Assembly (NCBI GenBank): GCA_902493855.1
Contig: CABUQV010000001.1
Location: forward strand, 124,001 to 188,000
DNA length: 64,000 nucleotides
Reading direction: 5' to 3'
DNA from: an uncultured Collinsella sp.
Lineage (GTDB): Bacteria > Actinomycetota > Coriobacteriia > Coriobacteriales > Coriobacteriaceae
Numbering within the stretch: position 1 is the stretch's first letter; the number at the start of each line of letters is the position of its first letter. This document shows positions 39,659-47,893 of this stretch, in pieces. The notes beneath the pieces were generated by a model. It had not been told where the DNA came from. It made no database searches and saw nothing but the letters and a program-made list of their open reading frames with translations. Both the position numbers and the translations under genes were made by a program.

Positions 39659-41383
39659 CTACGAGCGCAGTGTAATTTTATCGCGCAGCGACTTGAGGTC
39701 TTCGGTGACGGTGCGGTCTTCCTGGATCATCTTCTGGACCTTTTTGTAACTCGTGCTGACGGTCGAGTGGTTGCGGTTGCCAAATTCGGCGCCTACCGCC
39801 GTGGTCGTCATCTCGCACATTTCGATGGCAAGGTAGATAGCGATATGGCGTGCTTTGGCGATATTGGCGTTGCGACGCGGGCCGATGAGCTCCTCGTGCG
39901 TCACGCCGTACTGCTCTTCGATGACGGACTGAACCGTCTGGACGTTGATCTTTTTGGCCGATGTGTCGAAGTACTGGCTGGCGATGGCGTCGATATCGTC
40001 AAAGGTGAGTTCCCCTCCCTCGCGCTCGCGGTCGCCCGCCTCGCCGGCGCAGCGCTCGCAAAAGCTCTCGAGTTCGCGGATGTTGGTGCCTGAGACCTCG
40101 GCCATGTGTTTAAAGTGCTCGTCGGTCAGGTGCCCGCCGTCGCCCCCATAGGCCGCCAGCAGCGAGTCGTCGCCTGCCTCGGGAGCGGCGACGATGGTGT
40201 TCTCGTAATAGCGCTGCAAGATCTTGTATTTCATCTCGTAGCTGGGCTCTGCGACCAGGCAGAGCATGCCGGCGTTGAAGCGGCTGGTCAGACGCTCGTC
40301 CATGCTCAGGTCCTTGGGAGCGCGGTCTGCCGCGATAACGACCTTCTTGTTATTGCGGATGAACTCGTCCATGAGCTGGAAAAAGTAGTCCACGCTCGCG
40401 CGCTTGCCGATGATGTTTTGGATGTCATCGATGATGAGCACGTCCACGCCGTGGTACGCCTGCATGATGGGGGCGTTGCTCTTCTTTTGGCGGTCGAACT
40501 CGGTCATCAGGTCGTCCAGATATGCCTGGGAGTTGGCATACTTGACCTTGATCTCGGGCGACTTCTCGGCGAGCTCGTTTTTGATGGCAAGCAGCAGGTG
40601 CGTCTTGCCCAGGCCCGATTTGCCGTAGATGAACAGCGATGTGCACGTGCCGCGCTCGTCCGCGAGGGCGGCAAACTTGAGTGCCGAGCGATAGGCATGG
40701 CTGTTCTCGGGGCCGTAGACAAAGTTCTCAAAGGTAAATTTTGAGTTCGCGGCGAGCGGGGCTCCATCTGTATTCTGCTCGGCCGGCACGGTCGGTGCTG
40801 GCATGGGTGAAGCGGGGGTCGCAGCTTGCGTGGATTTAGTTGGCGCTCCGCCCTTCATCTGGTTCATCATGCGACGAAAATCATCGGCCGAGAGCGTGTT
40901 TTTGATTGCAATGCCCGAATCCGCGCCCGCCGCTGCGTCGTGAGCGATGGGCATGTGCGTGACGGGTGCGTTCGTTGACGTCGCCGCCGCGGTTGGCAAC
41001 GGTGCCATGGTTTCACGGGAAACATCGCTGTGCTGGTGCTCGATTGTCGGCACGTCGCCTGCGGAGGCCGGTGCCGCCGGGGAAGCGGCGGGAGCCGTGG
41101 CGGGCGCCGTCGCGGCAGCGGATTCCGTTGCGGCGCCTTGCGGTGCCACGATGTCGAGCGCGATCGGTGCAAAGGCGATTTCTTCCAGATAGGCCTCAAT
41201 AGTCGGCTGATGCTTTTTGAGCTGCGCGATGGCAAAGCGCGAGGGGGCCTCGATCGTGAGCGTATCTTCGGTCAGGCTTATGGCGCGCGATTGCCCCAGC
41301 ATGTTGATGAGGCGTGCATCTTGGCCGTCGCGCTGGCAAAAGGCGATGGCGTCCCCCAGGATGATGCTTGCTTCCTCGTCCAC
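39659..41383 (-). CDS. dnaA: Chromosomal replication initiator DnaA
   Basis: A 574-residue AAA+ initiator. Domain I is at the N-terminus. The Ala/Pro/Thr-rich domain II (about 95-215) is unusually long and accounts for the extra length. Domain III has Walker A GKSGLGKTH and Walker B DVLIIDDIQ. Domain IV ends with the signature VGAEFGNRNHSTVSTSYKKV, which binds DnaA boxes. The start is GTG at 41383, with GGGAG upstream, 15 bases after the stop of the GHKL-type gene, so the two are probably co-transcribed. A parS-like sequence lies inside the domain II coding region (41009-41024). Confidence 0.97.
   Translation of the reverse strand: MDEEASIILGDAIAFCQRDGQDARLINMLGQSRAISLTEDTLTIEAPSRFAIAQLKKHQPTIEAYLEEIAFAPIALDIVAPQGAATESAAATAPATAPAASPAAPASAGDVPTIEHQHSDVSRETMAPLPTAAATSTNAPVTHMPIAHDAAAGADSGIAIKNTLSADDFRRMMNQMKGGAPTKSTQAATPASPMPAPTVPAEQNTDGAPLAANSKFTFENFVYGPENSHAYRSALKFAALADERGTCTSLFIYGKSGLGKTHLLLAIKNELAEKSPEIKVKYANSQAYLDDLMTEFDRQKKSNAPIMQAYHGVDVLIIDDIQNIIGKRASVDYFFQLMDEFIRNNKKVVIAADRAPKDLSMDERLTSRFNAGMLCLVAEPSYEMKYKILQRYYENTIVAAPEAGDDSLLAAYGGDGGHLTDEHFKHMAEVSGTNIRELESFCERCAGEAGDREREGGELTFDDIDAIASQYFDTSAKKINVQTVQSVIEEQYGVTHEELIGPRRNANIAKARHIAIYLAIEMCEMTTTAVGAEFGNRNHSTVSTSYKKVQKMIQEDRTVTEDLKSLRDKITLRS
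41009..41024. promoter_or_regulatory. parS-like site inside dnaA
   Basis: GGTTTCACGGGAAACA matches the parS consensus TGTTTCACGTGAAACA at 14 of 16 positions. On the coding strand it encodes VSRET. Confidence 0.55.
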
Positions 41384-41398
41384 TGTTTCTCCCGTTCT

Positions 41399-42796
41399 TT
41401 AGCTCTGAGCTCGCACGCGAGCGGCGCCGAGTTCGGTCAGATGGTATTTCTGGCCATGCTTGATGACCAAGCCAGCCTGCGCCAAGTCATTGAGCGTGCG
41501 TGACCAAGTGGGGGCCGAGTTTCCAAACGCCCTCGCCAGATCGGTTGCACCGCACGCTTGATTTTGCGCCAAATAGCCTAGTGCGGCGTTGCCGCGATCG
41601 CTTACGAACACGTCCGGTTGTGGCTGCGCATACTGATTTGCTGCATTAGGATACATCATTTGAGCTGCTGGTTGTTGAGAACTCTGCATCGGCGGCACTT
41701 GCTGTTGAAAACTTTGAGGCCACTGTTGGTAAGGCTGCGGAGGCATCTGCTGGGCCCAGGGGTTGTACTGCTGCTGCGGCATCTGCTGGTACGGCTGCTG
41801 ATATCCCTGCTGGTACTGCTGCGGGAACTGCTGGCCGTACCCCAGCGGCGGCATCTGTTGATATGGATATCCCTGTTGGTACGGCTGATAGCCCATTTGC
41901 TGGCCACCCGGTGCGCCCGTCGCCTGCTGCATTGCTGCTGCATCCTGATCCGCCAGCGGCACGGCCTCTGGCATGTTTGGCGGCATCGACATCGATGTCG
42001 CCTGGGGCTCTTGTGTGGGAAGCATTCCGGGCTGCTGCATCTGCCTCACGGGGGGCTGCATCTGCTGCGTTGCCATGGGCTGCTGCGCAAAAGCTCCCGG
42101 CAGGGGATATGTGGGCTGCTCCGTCTCGGGCCGCACGGCAGCACCGCGTCCGCCGGCACGCTCGATTTCCTGCACTCGTTTAGGGTTCAGGCTTACCGTA
42201 ACCACGGTGCCGTTGCCCATGTTGTCCTCGATGGATACGGCACCGCCGGCGTTTTCCAAATACTCCTGCACCATGGGAAACCCTGCTCCGGTTCCACGGA
42301 TATAGCGCTTCATCTTGCTGTTTGCGCTGGTAACGCCAAAGTCGAAAGCGCGTTCCTTGTCGTCGATGCCGGGTCCTTGATCAGCAAAGCGGATGGTGTC
42401 TCCGCCGTCCAGAATCGAGATGATGGGCTCGGCAAAGTGTGCGTGGATAAAGTTTTCGACAATCTCGCGGATGACCATGAGCGAGATATGGCCACCTTGT
42501 TCTTTCATGCACTGGTAGACGGTGTTGGTAGTCTCTTCCAAATACGTGCGGACATCTTGCGGATCAATGACGATCACACGCGGTGTCGACAGCATGTCGT
42601 CATAGACGGCGATACGCGCGGCGTACATGGCTTTTGGCGCCTGCGTGGTCGTCTGCTCGCCTTCCGCACGCTCTTCGCGCACGCCGGTGATGTGCTCGTT
42701 GTCGGGTGCCGGGTCTCCAGAATCGACCATGGTGTAAAAGTCATCAGACATGCCGCTCGCAATCTTCCAAAAGGTTTCGAACAAATAGTAGCTCAC
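41399..42796 (-). CDS. GHKL-ATPase / Gln-Pro-rich / winged-helix protein upstream of dnaA
   Basis: A 465-residue protein of unusual design. Residues about 70-205 form a GHKL (histidine-kinase-like) ATPase: N-box with Glu111 and Asn115 (REIVENFIHAHF), G1 DQGPGI (139-144), G2 GTGAGF (168-173). No phospho-acceptor histidine domain is seen. Residues about 231-396 are a low-complexity Gln/Pro/Tyr/Met tract (for example QQGYPYQQMPP). The last 65 residues resemble a winged helix (ALGYLAQNQACGATDLARAF, then AGLVIKHGQKYHLTELG). It is the first gene of the dnaA unit, 15 bases before dnaA, with DnaA-box-like motifs just upstream. The start is uncertain: GTG 42796 is chosen; TTG 42823 and ATG 42751 are alternatives. 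It may regulate initiation or transcription; this is inference. Confidence 0.75.
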   Translation of the reverse strand: MSYYLFETFWKIASGMSDDFYTMVDSGDPAPDNEHITGVREERAEGEQTTTQAPKAMYAARIAVYDDMLSTPRVIVIDPQDVRTYLEETTNTVYQCMKEQGGHISLMVIREIVENFIHAHFAEPIISILDGGDTIRFADQGPGIDDKERAFDFGVTSANSKMKRYIRGTGAGFPMVQEYLENAGGAVSIEDNMGNGTVVTVSLNPKRVQEIERAGGRGAAVRPETEQPTYPLPGAFAQQPMATQQMQPPVRQMQQPGMLPTQEPQATSMSMPPNMPEAVPLADQDAAAMQQATGAPGGQQMGYQPYQQGYPYQQMPPLGYGQQFPQQYQQGYQQPYQQMPQQQYNPWAQQMPPQPYQQWPQSFQQQVPPMQSSQQPAAQMMYPNAANQYAQPQPDVFVSDRGNAALGYLAQNQACGATDLARAFGNSAPTWSRTLNDLAQAGLVIKHGQKYHLTELGAARVRAQS

Positions 42797-42824
42797 CGCG
42801 CAATGTTTCTCATCTTTCGACAAC

Positions 42825-42897
42825 TTTTCAAAACCTGTTGAAAACTTTGGAAAACTGGCGAAAAGTTCTCAACATTGCCAACATGACCTGTTGAAAA
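42825..42897. promoter_or_regulatory. Cluster of DnaA-box-like motifs between dnaA unit and rpmH
   Basis: TTTTCAAAA (42825-42833), TGTTGAAAA (42836-42844), TTCTCAACA (42866-42874) and TGTTGAAAA (42889-42897), the last pair being exact inverse copies of the TTTTCAACA found at 39635. The two exact copies extend to CCTGTTGAAAAC. The cluster lies in the divergent promoter gap where gene direction switches. Confidence 0.6.
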
Positions 42898-42994
42898 CTC
42901 GATGAAATATCGTGAAAAGTTGTCATGCACCGCTAAATCGAGCTTGGCTTATGGGGGAACCGTGTACTCTTTGCAACCTTTCACCTTTGATTTC

Positions 42995-43024
42995 TTGACA
43001 TTTGAACATTGATTTCCCTACAAT
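42995..43024 (+). promoter_or_regulatory. rpmH promoter
   Basis: TTGACA (42995-43000), 18-bp spacer, TACAAT (43019-43024), giving a leader of about 65 nt before rpmH. Confidence 0.85.
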
Positions 43025-43096
43025 CTTCAAGCTCACGTGTCTATATCTGCGTCCGCGCCCCCGCGGACACTCGAAATGCAGCAGGAGGAACTTAAG

Positions 43097-43231
43097 ATGA
43101 AGCGTACGTATCAGCCTAATAAGCGTAAGCGTGCCAAGACCCATGGCTTCCGTGCCCGTATGGCCACTAAGGGTGGTCGTGCCGTGCTCGCCCGTCGTCG
43201 CGCCAAGGGCCGCAAGCGTCTCACTGTCTAG
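43097..43231 (+). CDS. rpmH: 50S ribosomal protein bL34
   Basis: A 44-residue basic protein, MKRTYQPNKRKRAKTHGFRARM, canonical from end to end. The ATG at 43097 follows AGGAGG. It has a strong promoter upstream and heads the plus-strand operon that continues with rnpA, the classic order next to oriC. Confidence 0.98.
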   Translation: MKRTYQPNKRKRAKTHGFRARMATKGGRAVLARRRAKGRKRLTV

Positions 43232-43251
43232 CAGCGATACACACATCTCGC

Positions 43252-43590
43252 ATGAAGACTATTAAGTCTCGGCAAGATTTCGAGCATGTGTTCAGTCAGG
43301 GGCGTCGTTTCAATCACCCTCTGATTCGAATGACCATATGTGAATCGGTTGGCGAAGGCGACTCCGGAAGGGTCGCCTTCGTTGGTGCTAAACGACTCGG
43401 TTGTGCTGTCGTGCGCAACCGATCTAAGCGTGTGATGCGCGAGGCCGCCCGCAGCTGTGGATTTCCCGTTGCGGGTTATGACATCATCTTGTTCGCGACT
43501 CCCAAGACGAGGGTTTCCTCGCCGCAGGAGATGAACAAGGCATTGCGTTCGCTTATGAAACGCGCCGGCGTTGCCGGGGAGGAGCGATGA
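43252..43590 (+). CDS. rnpA: Ribonuclease P protein component
   Basis: A 112-residue basic protein that assists the RNase P RNA in maturing tRNA 5' ends. It shows the central RNR-type block GCAVVRNRSKRVMREAAR and an N-terminal RQDFEHVFSQGRRF. It starts 20 bases after rpmH and overlaps yidD by four bases. Confidence 0.96.
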   Translation: MKTIKSRQDFEHVFSQGRRFNHPLIRMTICESVGEGDSGRVAFVGAKRLGCAVVRNRSKRVMREAARSCGFPVAGYDIILFATPKTRVSSPQEMNKALRSLMKRAGVAGEER

Positions 43591-43811
43591 GCAATCACGT
43601 TTTGCGACGTGTTGCCATCGCTCCTATTCGCATATATCAACAGGTTATTTCGCCCTTATTGCCTGACGCCTGCATTTATTACCCAACGTGCTCACAATAC
43701 GCTATCCAGGCGATTGAGAAGTACGGTGTTTTGAGAGGCTGCTGGCTTGCCGTGAGGCGCATCGCTCGCTGCAATCCCCTGCACGTCGGCGGTTATGACC
43801 CTGTGCCTTAG
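43587..43811 (+). CDS. yidD: Membrane protein insertion efficiency factor
   Basis: A 74-residue protein with the family core ISPLLPDACIYYPTCSQYAIQAIEKYG and the CNPLHVGGYDPVP end. It is a peripheral membrane factor that aids YidC. Overlaps rnpA (ATGA) and precedes yidC by 29 bases. Confidence 0.95.
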   Translation: MSNHVLRRVAIAPIRIYQQVISPLLPDACIYYPTCSQYAIQAIEKYGVLRGCWLAVRRIARCNPLHVGGYDPVP

Positions 43812-43840
43812 CGGGCACTCGCTATCGGAGGAAAACTTAC

Positions 43841-44611
43841 ATGTGGGATTGGATCGTTAACATCCTTTTTGAGCTGCTCAAGCTCATCCAGACCTTTGCG
43901 GTCGACTGGGGCCTGTCCATCATCATTTTGGTGGTCATCATCCGTCTGCTGCTGACGCCGCTTATGCTCAAGTCGACCAAGTCGACGGCTCGCATGCAGG
44001 TGCTGCAGCCTAAGATGCTCGAGATCCAGGAGCGCTATGCCGACGATCCCCAGCGTCAGGCCGAGGAGATGCAGAAGTTCTACAGCGAGAACAAGTTCAA
44101 CCCCATGGCTGGTTGTCTGCCGCTGTTGATCCAGATGCCCGTCCTGTTCGCCCTGTTTACGCTACTGCGTAACCTGCCGAACTACTTTAGCGACGGCACG
44201 TTCTCGTTCTTCAACATCCTGCCTGACCTTACCACCACGCCGAGCGCTTCCTTTGCCGATGGCTTTATGGTTGCGCTGCCTGCGCTGGTTTGCCTGATTC
44301 TGTTCGCTGTCTTGACCCTGATTCCGCAGCTGTATATGTCTCGCAATCAGACTGGTCAGCAGGCCCAGAGCATGCGCATGATGGCCGTCGTCATGACCGT
44401 CATGATGCTTTGGATGGGCTGGAGCCTGCCCGTCGGCGTTCTGCTGTACTACGACGTGTCTTCTGCCTGGCAGGTTATCCAGCAGATCTTCGTGACGCAG
44501 AAGGTTATCGACAAGGCCAAGGCCGATGAGGAGGAGCGCCTCAAGAACGCTCCGCTGCAGGTCGAGGTTACCCGTCGCGAGAAGAAGCCGCGTCCGCACA
44601 AGAAGAAGTAG
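43841..44611 (+). CDS. yidC: Membrane insertase YidC/Oxa1
   Basis: A 256-residue insertase without the large periplasmic domain of Gram-negative YidC. Conserved features are the first helix start GLSIIILVVIIRLLLTPLMLKS (with the groove arginine), the cytoplasmic hairpin KYMLEIQERY-like MLEIQERYADDPQRQAEEMQKFYSE, and NPMAGCLPLLIQMPVLFALF. A basic tail (RREKKPRPHKKK) probably touches the ribosome. The start follows GGAGG. There is no lipoprotein signal. Confidence 0.95.
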   Translation: MWDWIVNILFELLKLIQTFAVDWGLSIIILVVIIRLLLTPLMLKSTKSTARMQVLQPKMLEIQERYADDPQRQAEEMQKFYSENKFNPMAGCLPLLIQMPVLFALFTLLRNLPNYFSDGTFSFFNILPDLTTTPSASFADGFMVALPALVCLILFAVLTLIPQLYMSRNQTGQQAQSMRMMAVVMTVMMLWMGWSLPVGVLLYYDVSSAWQVIQQIFVTQKVIDKAKADEEERLKNAPLQVEVTRREKKPRPHKKK

Positions 44612-44629
44612 TCGGGATATCAATCTTAT

Positions 44630-44641
44630 TTAGGTACCTAA
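44630..44641. repeat. 12-bp palindrome TTAGGTACCTAA (first copy)
   Basis: Lies between the yidC stop and the jag start; identical to 48134-48145. Confidence 0.6.
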
Positions 44642-44656
44642 CTTTTGGAGTACGTT

Positions 44657-45226
44657 ATGTCTGAAGAGATCATCGAGGATATGCTTGAGGAGGTTGCCCC
44701 GCAGATTGCGGGCGATTATCCCGAGATTGCACAGCGCTACAAGGCCGGTGAAGAGCTGACCGATGAGGAGCTCGACACCATTGCCGATGTTGCGATTTCC
44801 ATTCTGCGTTCCATCCTTTCGCACTTCGATGCCGCCAACTCTCCTATTGATGAGTACGAGGGCGACGAGGGCGAGCTGATTCTGGATGTTACGGCTCCCG
44901 ATCTTGCTGTTCTCATTGGCCGTCATGGGCGTACCCTCGATGCCCTTCAGGTTATGTTCTCTTTGCTGGTGAGCCGCAAGCTTGGCTTTAGGTATCCGGT
45001 TGTGGTTGACGTTGAGGGCTACAAGAGCCGTCGTCAGGACAAGGTTGCCTCTATGGCTCAGTCCGCCGCCGAGCGTGCCATCCGTACTCATAAGAGTGTT
45101 TCGCTTCCGCCCATGAATGCCTATGAGCGTCGACTGGTTCATATTGCACTTCGTGGCAATGATGCCGTCGATACCCATTCTGAGGGTTCTGACCCTGATC
45201 GCCATGTGGTGATTGTTGCTCGATAA
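44657..45226 (+). CDS. jag: KH-R3H RNA-binding protein Jag/KhpB
   Basis: A 189-residue RNA-binding protein. The KH domain contains the GxxG-type loop LIGRHGRTLDALQ, and the C-terminal R3H domain has MNAYERRLVHIAL with the following THSEG. The N-terminal Jag_N domain found in many Firmicutes is absent, replaced by an acidic segment (1-60). Homologues (EloR/KhpB) act with KhpA on cell elongation and small-RNA biology. The ATG at 44657 follows TGGAG. Confidence 0.93.
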   Translation: MSEEIIEDMLEEVAPQIAGDYPEIAQRYKAGEELTDEELDTIADVAISILRSILSHFDAANSPIDEYEGDEGELILDVTAPDLAVLIGRHGRTLDALQVMFSLLVSRKLGFRYPVVVDVEGYKSRRQDKVASMAQSAAERAIRTHKSVSLPPMNAYERRLVHIALRGNDAVDTHSEGSDPDRHVVIVAR

Positions 45227-45245
45227 TCTACTCGAGCTTATGCTA

Positions 45246-45276
45246 AGGGGGCGTGGTTTCCACGTCCCCTTTTTTT
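45246..45276 (+). terminator. Terminator after jag
   Basis: AGGGGGCGTGG, a short loop, CCACGTCCCCT, then TTTTTT. It separates the rpmH-jag unit from rsmG. Confidence 0.88.
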
Positions 45277-45322
45277 GTCAAAAGTTCTCGATACACTGAT
45301 TTTTGTCAGAAAGGAGCTTCTG

Positions 45323-46060
45323 TTGTTTGTACTTACAGATCAGCAGGCTGACGAGATGCTGAGTCGTCTAACTTCCTATTGCAAAGAGTATTCCCTGAGT
45401 GTAACTGATACTGAGCTGAGGAAATGTATTCAGCATTTAGATTTGGTTCTGGAAACAAATAAGACAACCAATCTTACCCGTATTCTTAACGTAGAAGATG
45501 CTGTCGTACTTCATATCCTTGACTCACTTGTTTTGCTCCCCTATATCAATAAGGCTCCTGAGGGAGCTTTGCTCGATATGGGAACAGGTGCAGGCTTCCC
45601 TGGTATTCCGTTAACCATAACCACGCATCGTAAAGCTACTTATATTGACTCAGTTGGCAAGAAGGTTGATTCTGTCAATTCTTTTGTTCATGCTCTTGGA
45701 TTGAAACATGCTCATGCGGTTCATGATCGCCTTGAGGAATATGCTCGAAGCCATAAGAAGCAGTTCTCTGTCGTAACCGCCCGTGCACTGGCCCCTCTAC
45801 CGATTCTTGTTGAGTATGCGGCCCCATATCTCAAGGATGGAGGGTTATTTGTTATCACCAAGGGCAATCCGTCGCATCAGGAGCTCACTTCCGGCATGTC
45901 AGCAGCTAAGATCTGCGGCTTTACTTTGCTTCTGAATGACACAATCGATTTGCCTGAGGGCTTGGGCCACAGGGAGTTCATTGTTCTTAAAAAGACTCAC
46001 CCAGCATCCGTTTCATTGCCTCGTGCAAATGGCATGGCAAAGAAGAATCCGCTTGCCTAG
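45323..46060 (+). CDS. rsmG: 16S rRNA (guanine527-N7)-methyltransferase
   Basis: A 245-residue SAM-dependent methyltransferase (GidB). The SAM-binding motif is LLDMGTGAGFPGIPLTI, followed by YIDSVGKKVDSVNSF and VVTARALAPL. TTG at 45323 is the likely start, six bases after GGAG. Codon use is visibly more A/T-rich than in the genes on either side, a trend that continues through parA and parB. Confidence 0.95.
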   Translation: MFVLTDQQADEMLSRLTSYCKEYSLSVTDTELRKCIQHLDLVLETNKTTNLTRILNVEDAVVLHILDSLVLLPYINKAPEGALLDMGTGAGFPGIPLTITTHRKATYIDSVGKKVDSVNSFVHALGLKHAHAVHDRLEEYARSHKKQFSVVTARALAPLPILVEYAAPYLKDGGLFVITKGNPSHQELTSGMSAAKICGFTLLLNDTIDLPEGLGHREFIVLKKTHPASVSLPRANGMAKKNPLA

Positions 46061-46061
46061 A

Positions 46062-46077
46062 TGTTTCACGTGAAACA
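46062..46077. promoter_or_regulatory. parS site 1
   Basis: Exact 16-bp TGTTTCACGTGAAACA, the ParB-binding centromere sequence, right after the rsmG stop. Confidence 0.97.
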
Positions 46078-46100
46078 TAATGGATAGTAACAACTTGCAG

Positions 46101-46116
46101 TGTTTCACGTGAAACA
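46101..46116. promoter_or_regulatory. parS site 2
   Basis: Exact TGTTTCACGTGAAACA, starting 39 bases after site 1. Confidence 0.97.
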
Positions 46117-46139
46117 TGGCGGTTGATATCGAATCGGAA

Positions 46140-46155
46140 TGTTTCACGTGAAACA
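46140..46155. promoter_or_regulatory. parS site 3
   Basis: Exact TGTTTCACGTGAAACA, starting 39 bases after site 2 and 40 bases before the parA start. Confidence 0.97.
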
Positions 46156-46194
46156 TCCTCCGTTTGAGAGCTTGAATACACACCAGGAGGGACC

Positions 46195-46995
46195 GTGGGA
46201 TTTCGCGACGTTAAGCGTTCGAAGAGCGCAAAAGACACGCGTATCATTGCAATCATCAACCAAAAAGGCGGCGTCGGTAAGTCAACGACGGCTGTAAACC
46301 TTGCAGCAGCACTGGGTGAGCAAGGTCGCAAGACACTGATTGTCGATTTTGATCCACAGGGAAACAGCACCAGCGGATTTGGAATTGAAAAGGAAGACCT
46401 TGAACACTGCATCTATGATGCATTGTTGAATGATGTGCCCGCAGAGTCGCTTGTTCTTGATACAAATTGCAAAAAGGTATTCGTTATTCCGGCAACAATT
46501 CAGCTTGCAGGGGCCGAAATTGAGCTTGTAAGCGCAATTGCTCGTGAAACTCGCCTTAAAGATTTGCTTGAGCCGATTCAGGACGAGTTCGATTTTATTT
46601 TCATTGACTGTCCCCCTTCACTTGGCCTGCTTACCATCAACGCTTTGACCGCAGCAGATAGCGTTTTGATTCCGATCCAGTGCGAGTATTACGCACTCGA
46701 GGGAGTTACGAAGCTGCTTGAGTCAATGAAGATGGTCAAATCACGTCTGAACAAGGGCTTAGACACTTACGGCGTGCTTATGACCATGTATGACTCACGT
46801 ACTTCACTGTCGAATCAGGTTGTTGAGGAGGTTCAATCGTACTTTGGTGACAAGGCGTTTAAGACACTGATTCCTCGTACGGTTAAAATCTCCGAAGCTC
46901 CTTCTTTTGGAGAACCGGTAATTACCTATGCGCCTCAAAATAAGGGTGCAAAAGCGTATATGAACCTTGCAAAAGAGGTGATCAAGCGTGCCTAG
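46195..46995 (+). CDS. parA: Chromosome-partitioning ATPase ParA (Soj)
   Basis: A 266-residue deviant-Walker ATPase that segregates the origin region with ParB. Walker A is KGGVGKSTT with the signature lysine, A' is VDFDPQGNSTSG, and Walker B is FIDCPPSLGLLT. The N-terminus has about 20 extra residues with basic character. GTG start at 46195, four bases after AGGAGG. It overlaps parB by eight bases. Confidence 0.96.
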   Translation: MGFRDVKRSKSAKDTRIIAIINQKGGVGKSTTAVNLAAALGEQGRKTLIVDFDPQGNSTSGFGIEKEDLEHCIYDALLNDVPAESLVLDTNCKKVFVIPATIQLAGAEIELVSAIARETRLKDLLEPIQDEFDFIFIDCPPSLGLLTINALTAADSVLIPIQCEYYALEGVTKLLESMKMVKSRLNKGLDTYGVLMTMYDSRTSLSNQVVEEVQSYFGDKAFKTLIPRTVKISEAPSFGEPVITYAPQNKGAKAYMNLAKEVIKRA

Positions 46996-47893
46996 TGCAA
47001 AGAAGCGTGGGGGGTTGGGACGTGGACTCAACGCTTTGGTCTCAGAGGCCGAGTATGAGACCGGTGGCTCGTCCGCATCGGCTTCAAATGCCGCATCTGA
47101 AATAAAACTGCCTATTGAAGATGTCGTTCCCAACCCTAATCAGCCGCGAATTCACTTTAATGAAACTGAACTCCGCGAGTTGAGCGAGTCAATCCAAGAA
47201 CATGGAGTTTTGCAGCCGCTTTTGGTTCGCAAGCATGGAAACGGCTATGAGATCATCGCTGGTGAGCGTCGTTACCAGGCGTCAAAGCTCGCTGGTCTTG
47301 AGGAACTGCCTGTCATCATTAAAGAGGTAAATGATGAAGAGATGCTGGCTCTTGCTCTTATCGAAAACCTTCAGCGTTCTGATCTAAATCCTGTTGAAGA
47401 AGCTAAGGGGTATCGTCAACTCATCGATGCCAGCGGTATGACCCAGGAAGCCTTATCAAAGGCAGTGAGTAAGTCGCGCTCTGCAATTACAAATTCACTG
47501 CGCCTCCTCGATCTGCCCGAGGTCGTTCAGCAGATGATATTTGAGGGTAAGCTTACCGCTGGCCATGCACGTGCGATTCTTGCAGTTCCCTATGAAGATG
47601 CAAGGATTCGACTTGCTGAGAAGGTTGTTGCAGAGGGCCTTTCCGTAAGGGCGACAGAAAATCTTGCTCCGTTGTTTTCTGCCGGAGAGACGCCAAGGAC
47701 TCCGAGGCCAGCAACACCTCAGTCATTTAAAAAGGCCGCTCGAGTTCTTCGTCAAGTTTTCAACACGAATGTACGCGTGAAGAGCTCTCGTGGTAAGAAC
47801 AAAATCGAAATCGAGTTCAAAGATGAAGAAGAGCTCTCCCGTATCCTTGGGGAAATGATTCAATTTGGGCAGGAGGATCAGGATGAAGAGTAA
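46988..47893 (+). CDS. parB: Chromosome-partitioning protein ParB (Spo0J)
   Basis: A 301-residue CTPase clamp that loads at parS and spreads. The N-terminal ParA-activating region is KKRGGLGRGLNALV. The CTP-binding fold has QPRIHF, GYEIIAGERRYQAS and ALIENLQRSDLNPVEEA. A helix-turn-helix follows (MTQEALSKAVSKSRSAITNSLRLL), then the C-terminal dimerisation domain. GTG start, coupled to parA. Confidence 0.97.
   Translation: MPSAKKRGGLGRGLNALVSEAEYETGGSSASASNAASEIKLPIEDVVPNPNQPRIHFNETELRELSESIQEHGVLQPLLVRKHGNGYEIIAGERRYQASKLAGLEELPVIIKEVNDEEMLALALIENLQRSDLNPVEEAKGYRQLIDASGMTQEALSKAVSKSRSAITNSLRLLDLPEVVQQMIFEGKLTAGHARAILAVPYEDARIRLAEKVVAEGLSVRATENLAPLFSAGETPRTPRPATPQSFKKAARVLRQVFNTNVRVKSSRGKNKIEIEFKDEEELSRILGEMIQFGQEDQDEE

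Noticed and set aside
41673..41711. DnaA-box-like TGTTGAGAA and TGTTGAAAA inside the GHKL gene
   Set aside because: They fall on Ser-Gln-Gln and Phe-Gln-Gln codons of the Gln-rich tract, so they are easily explained by coding.
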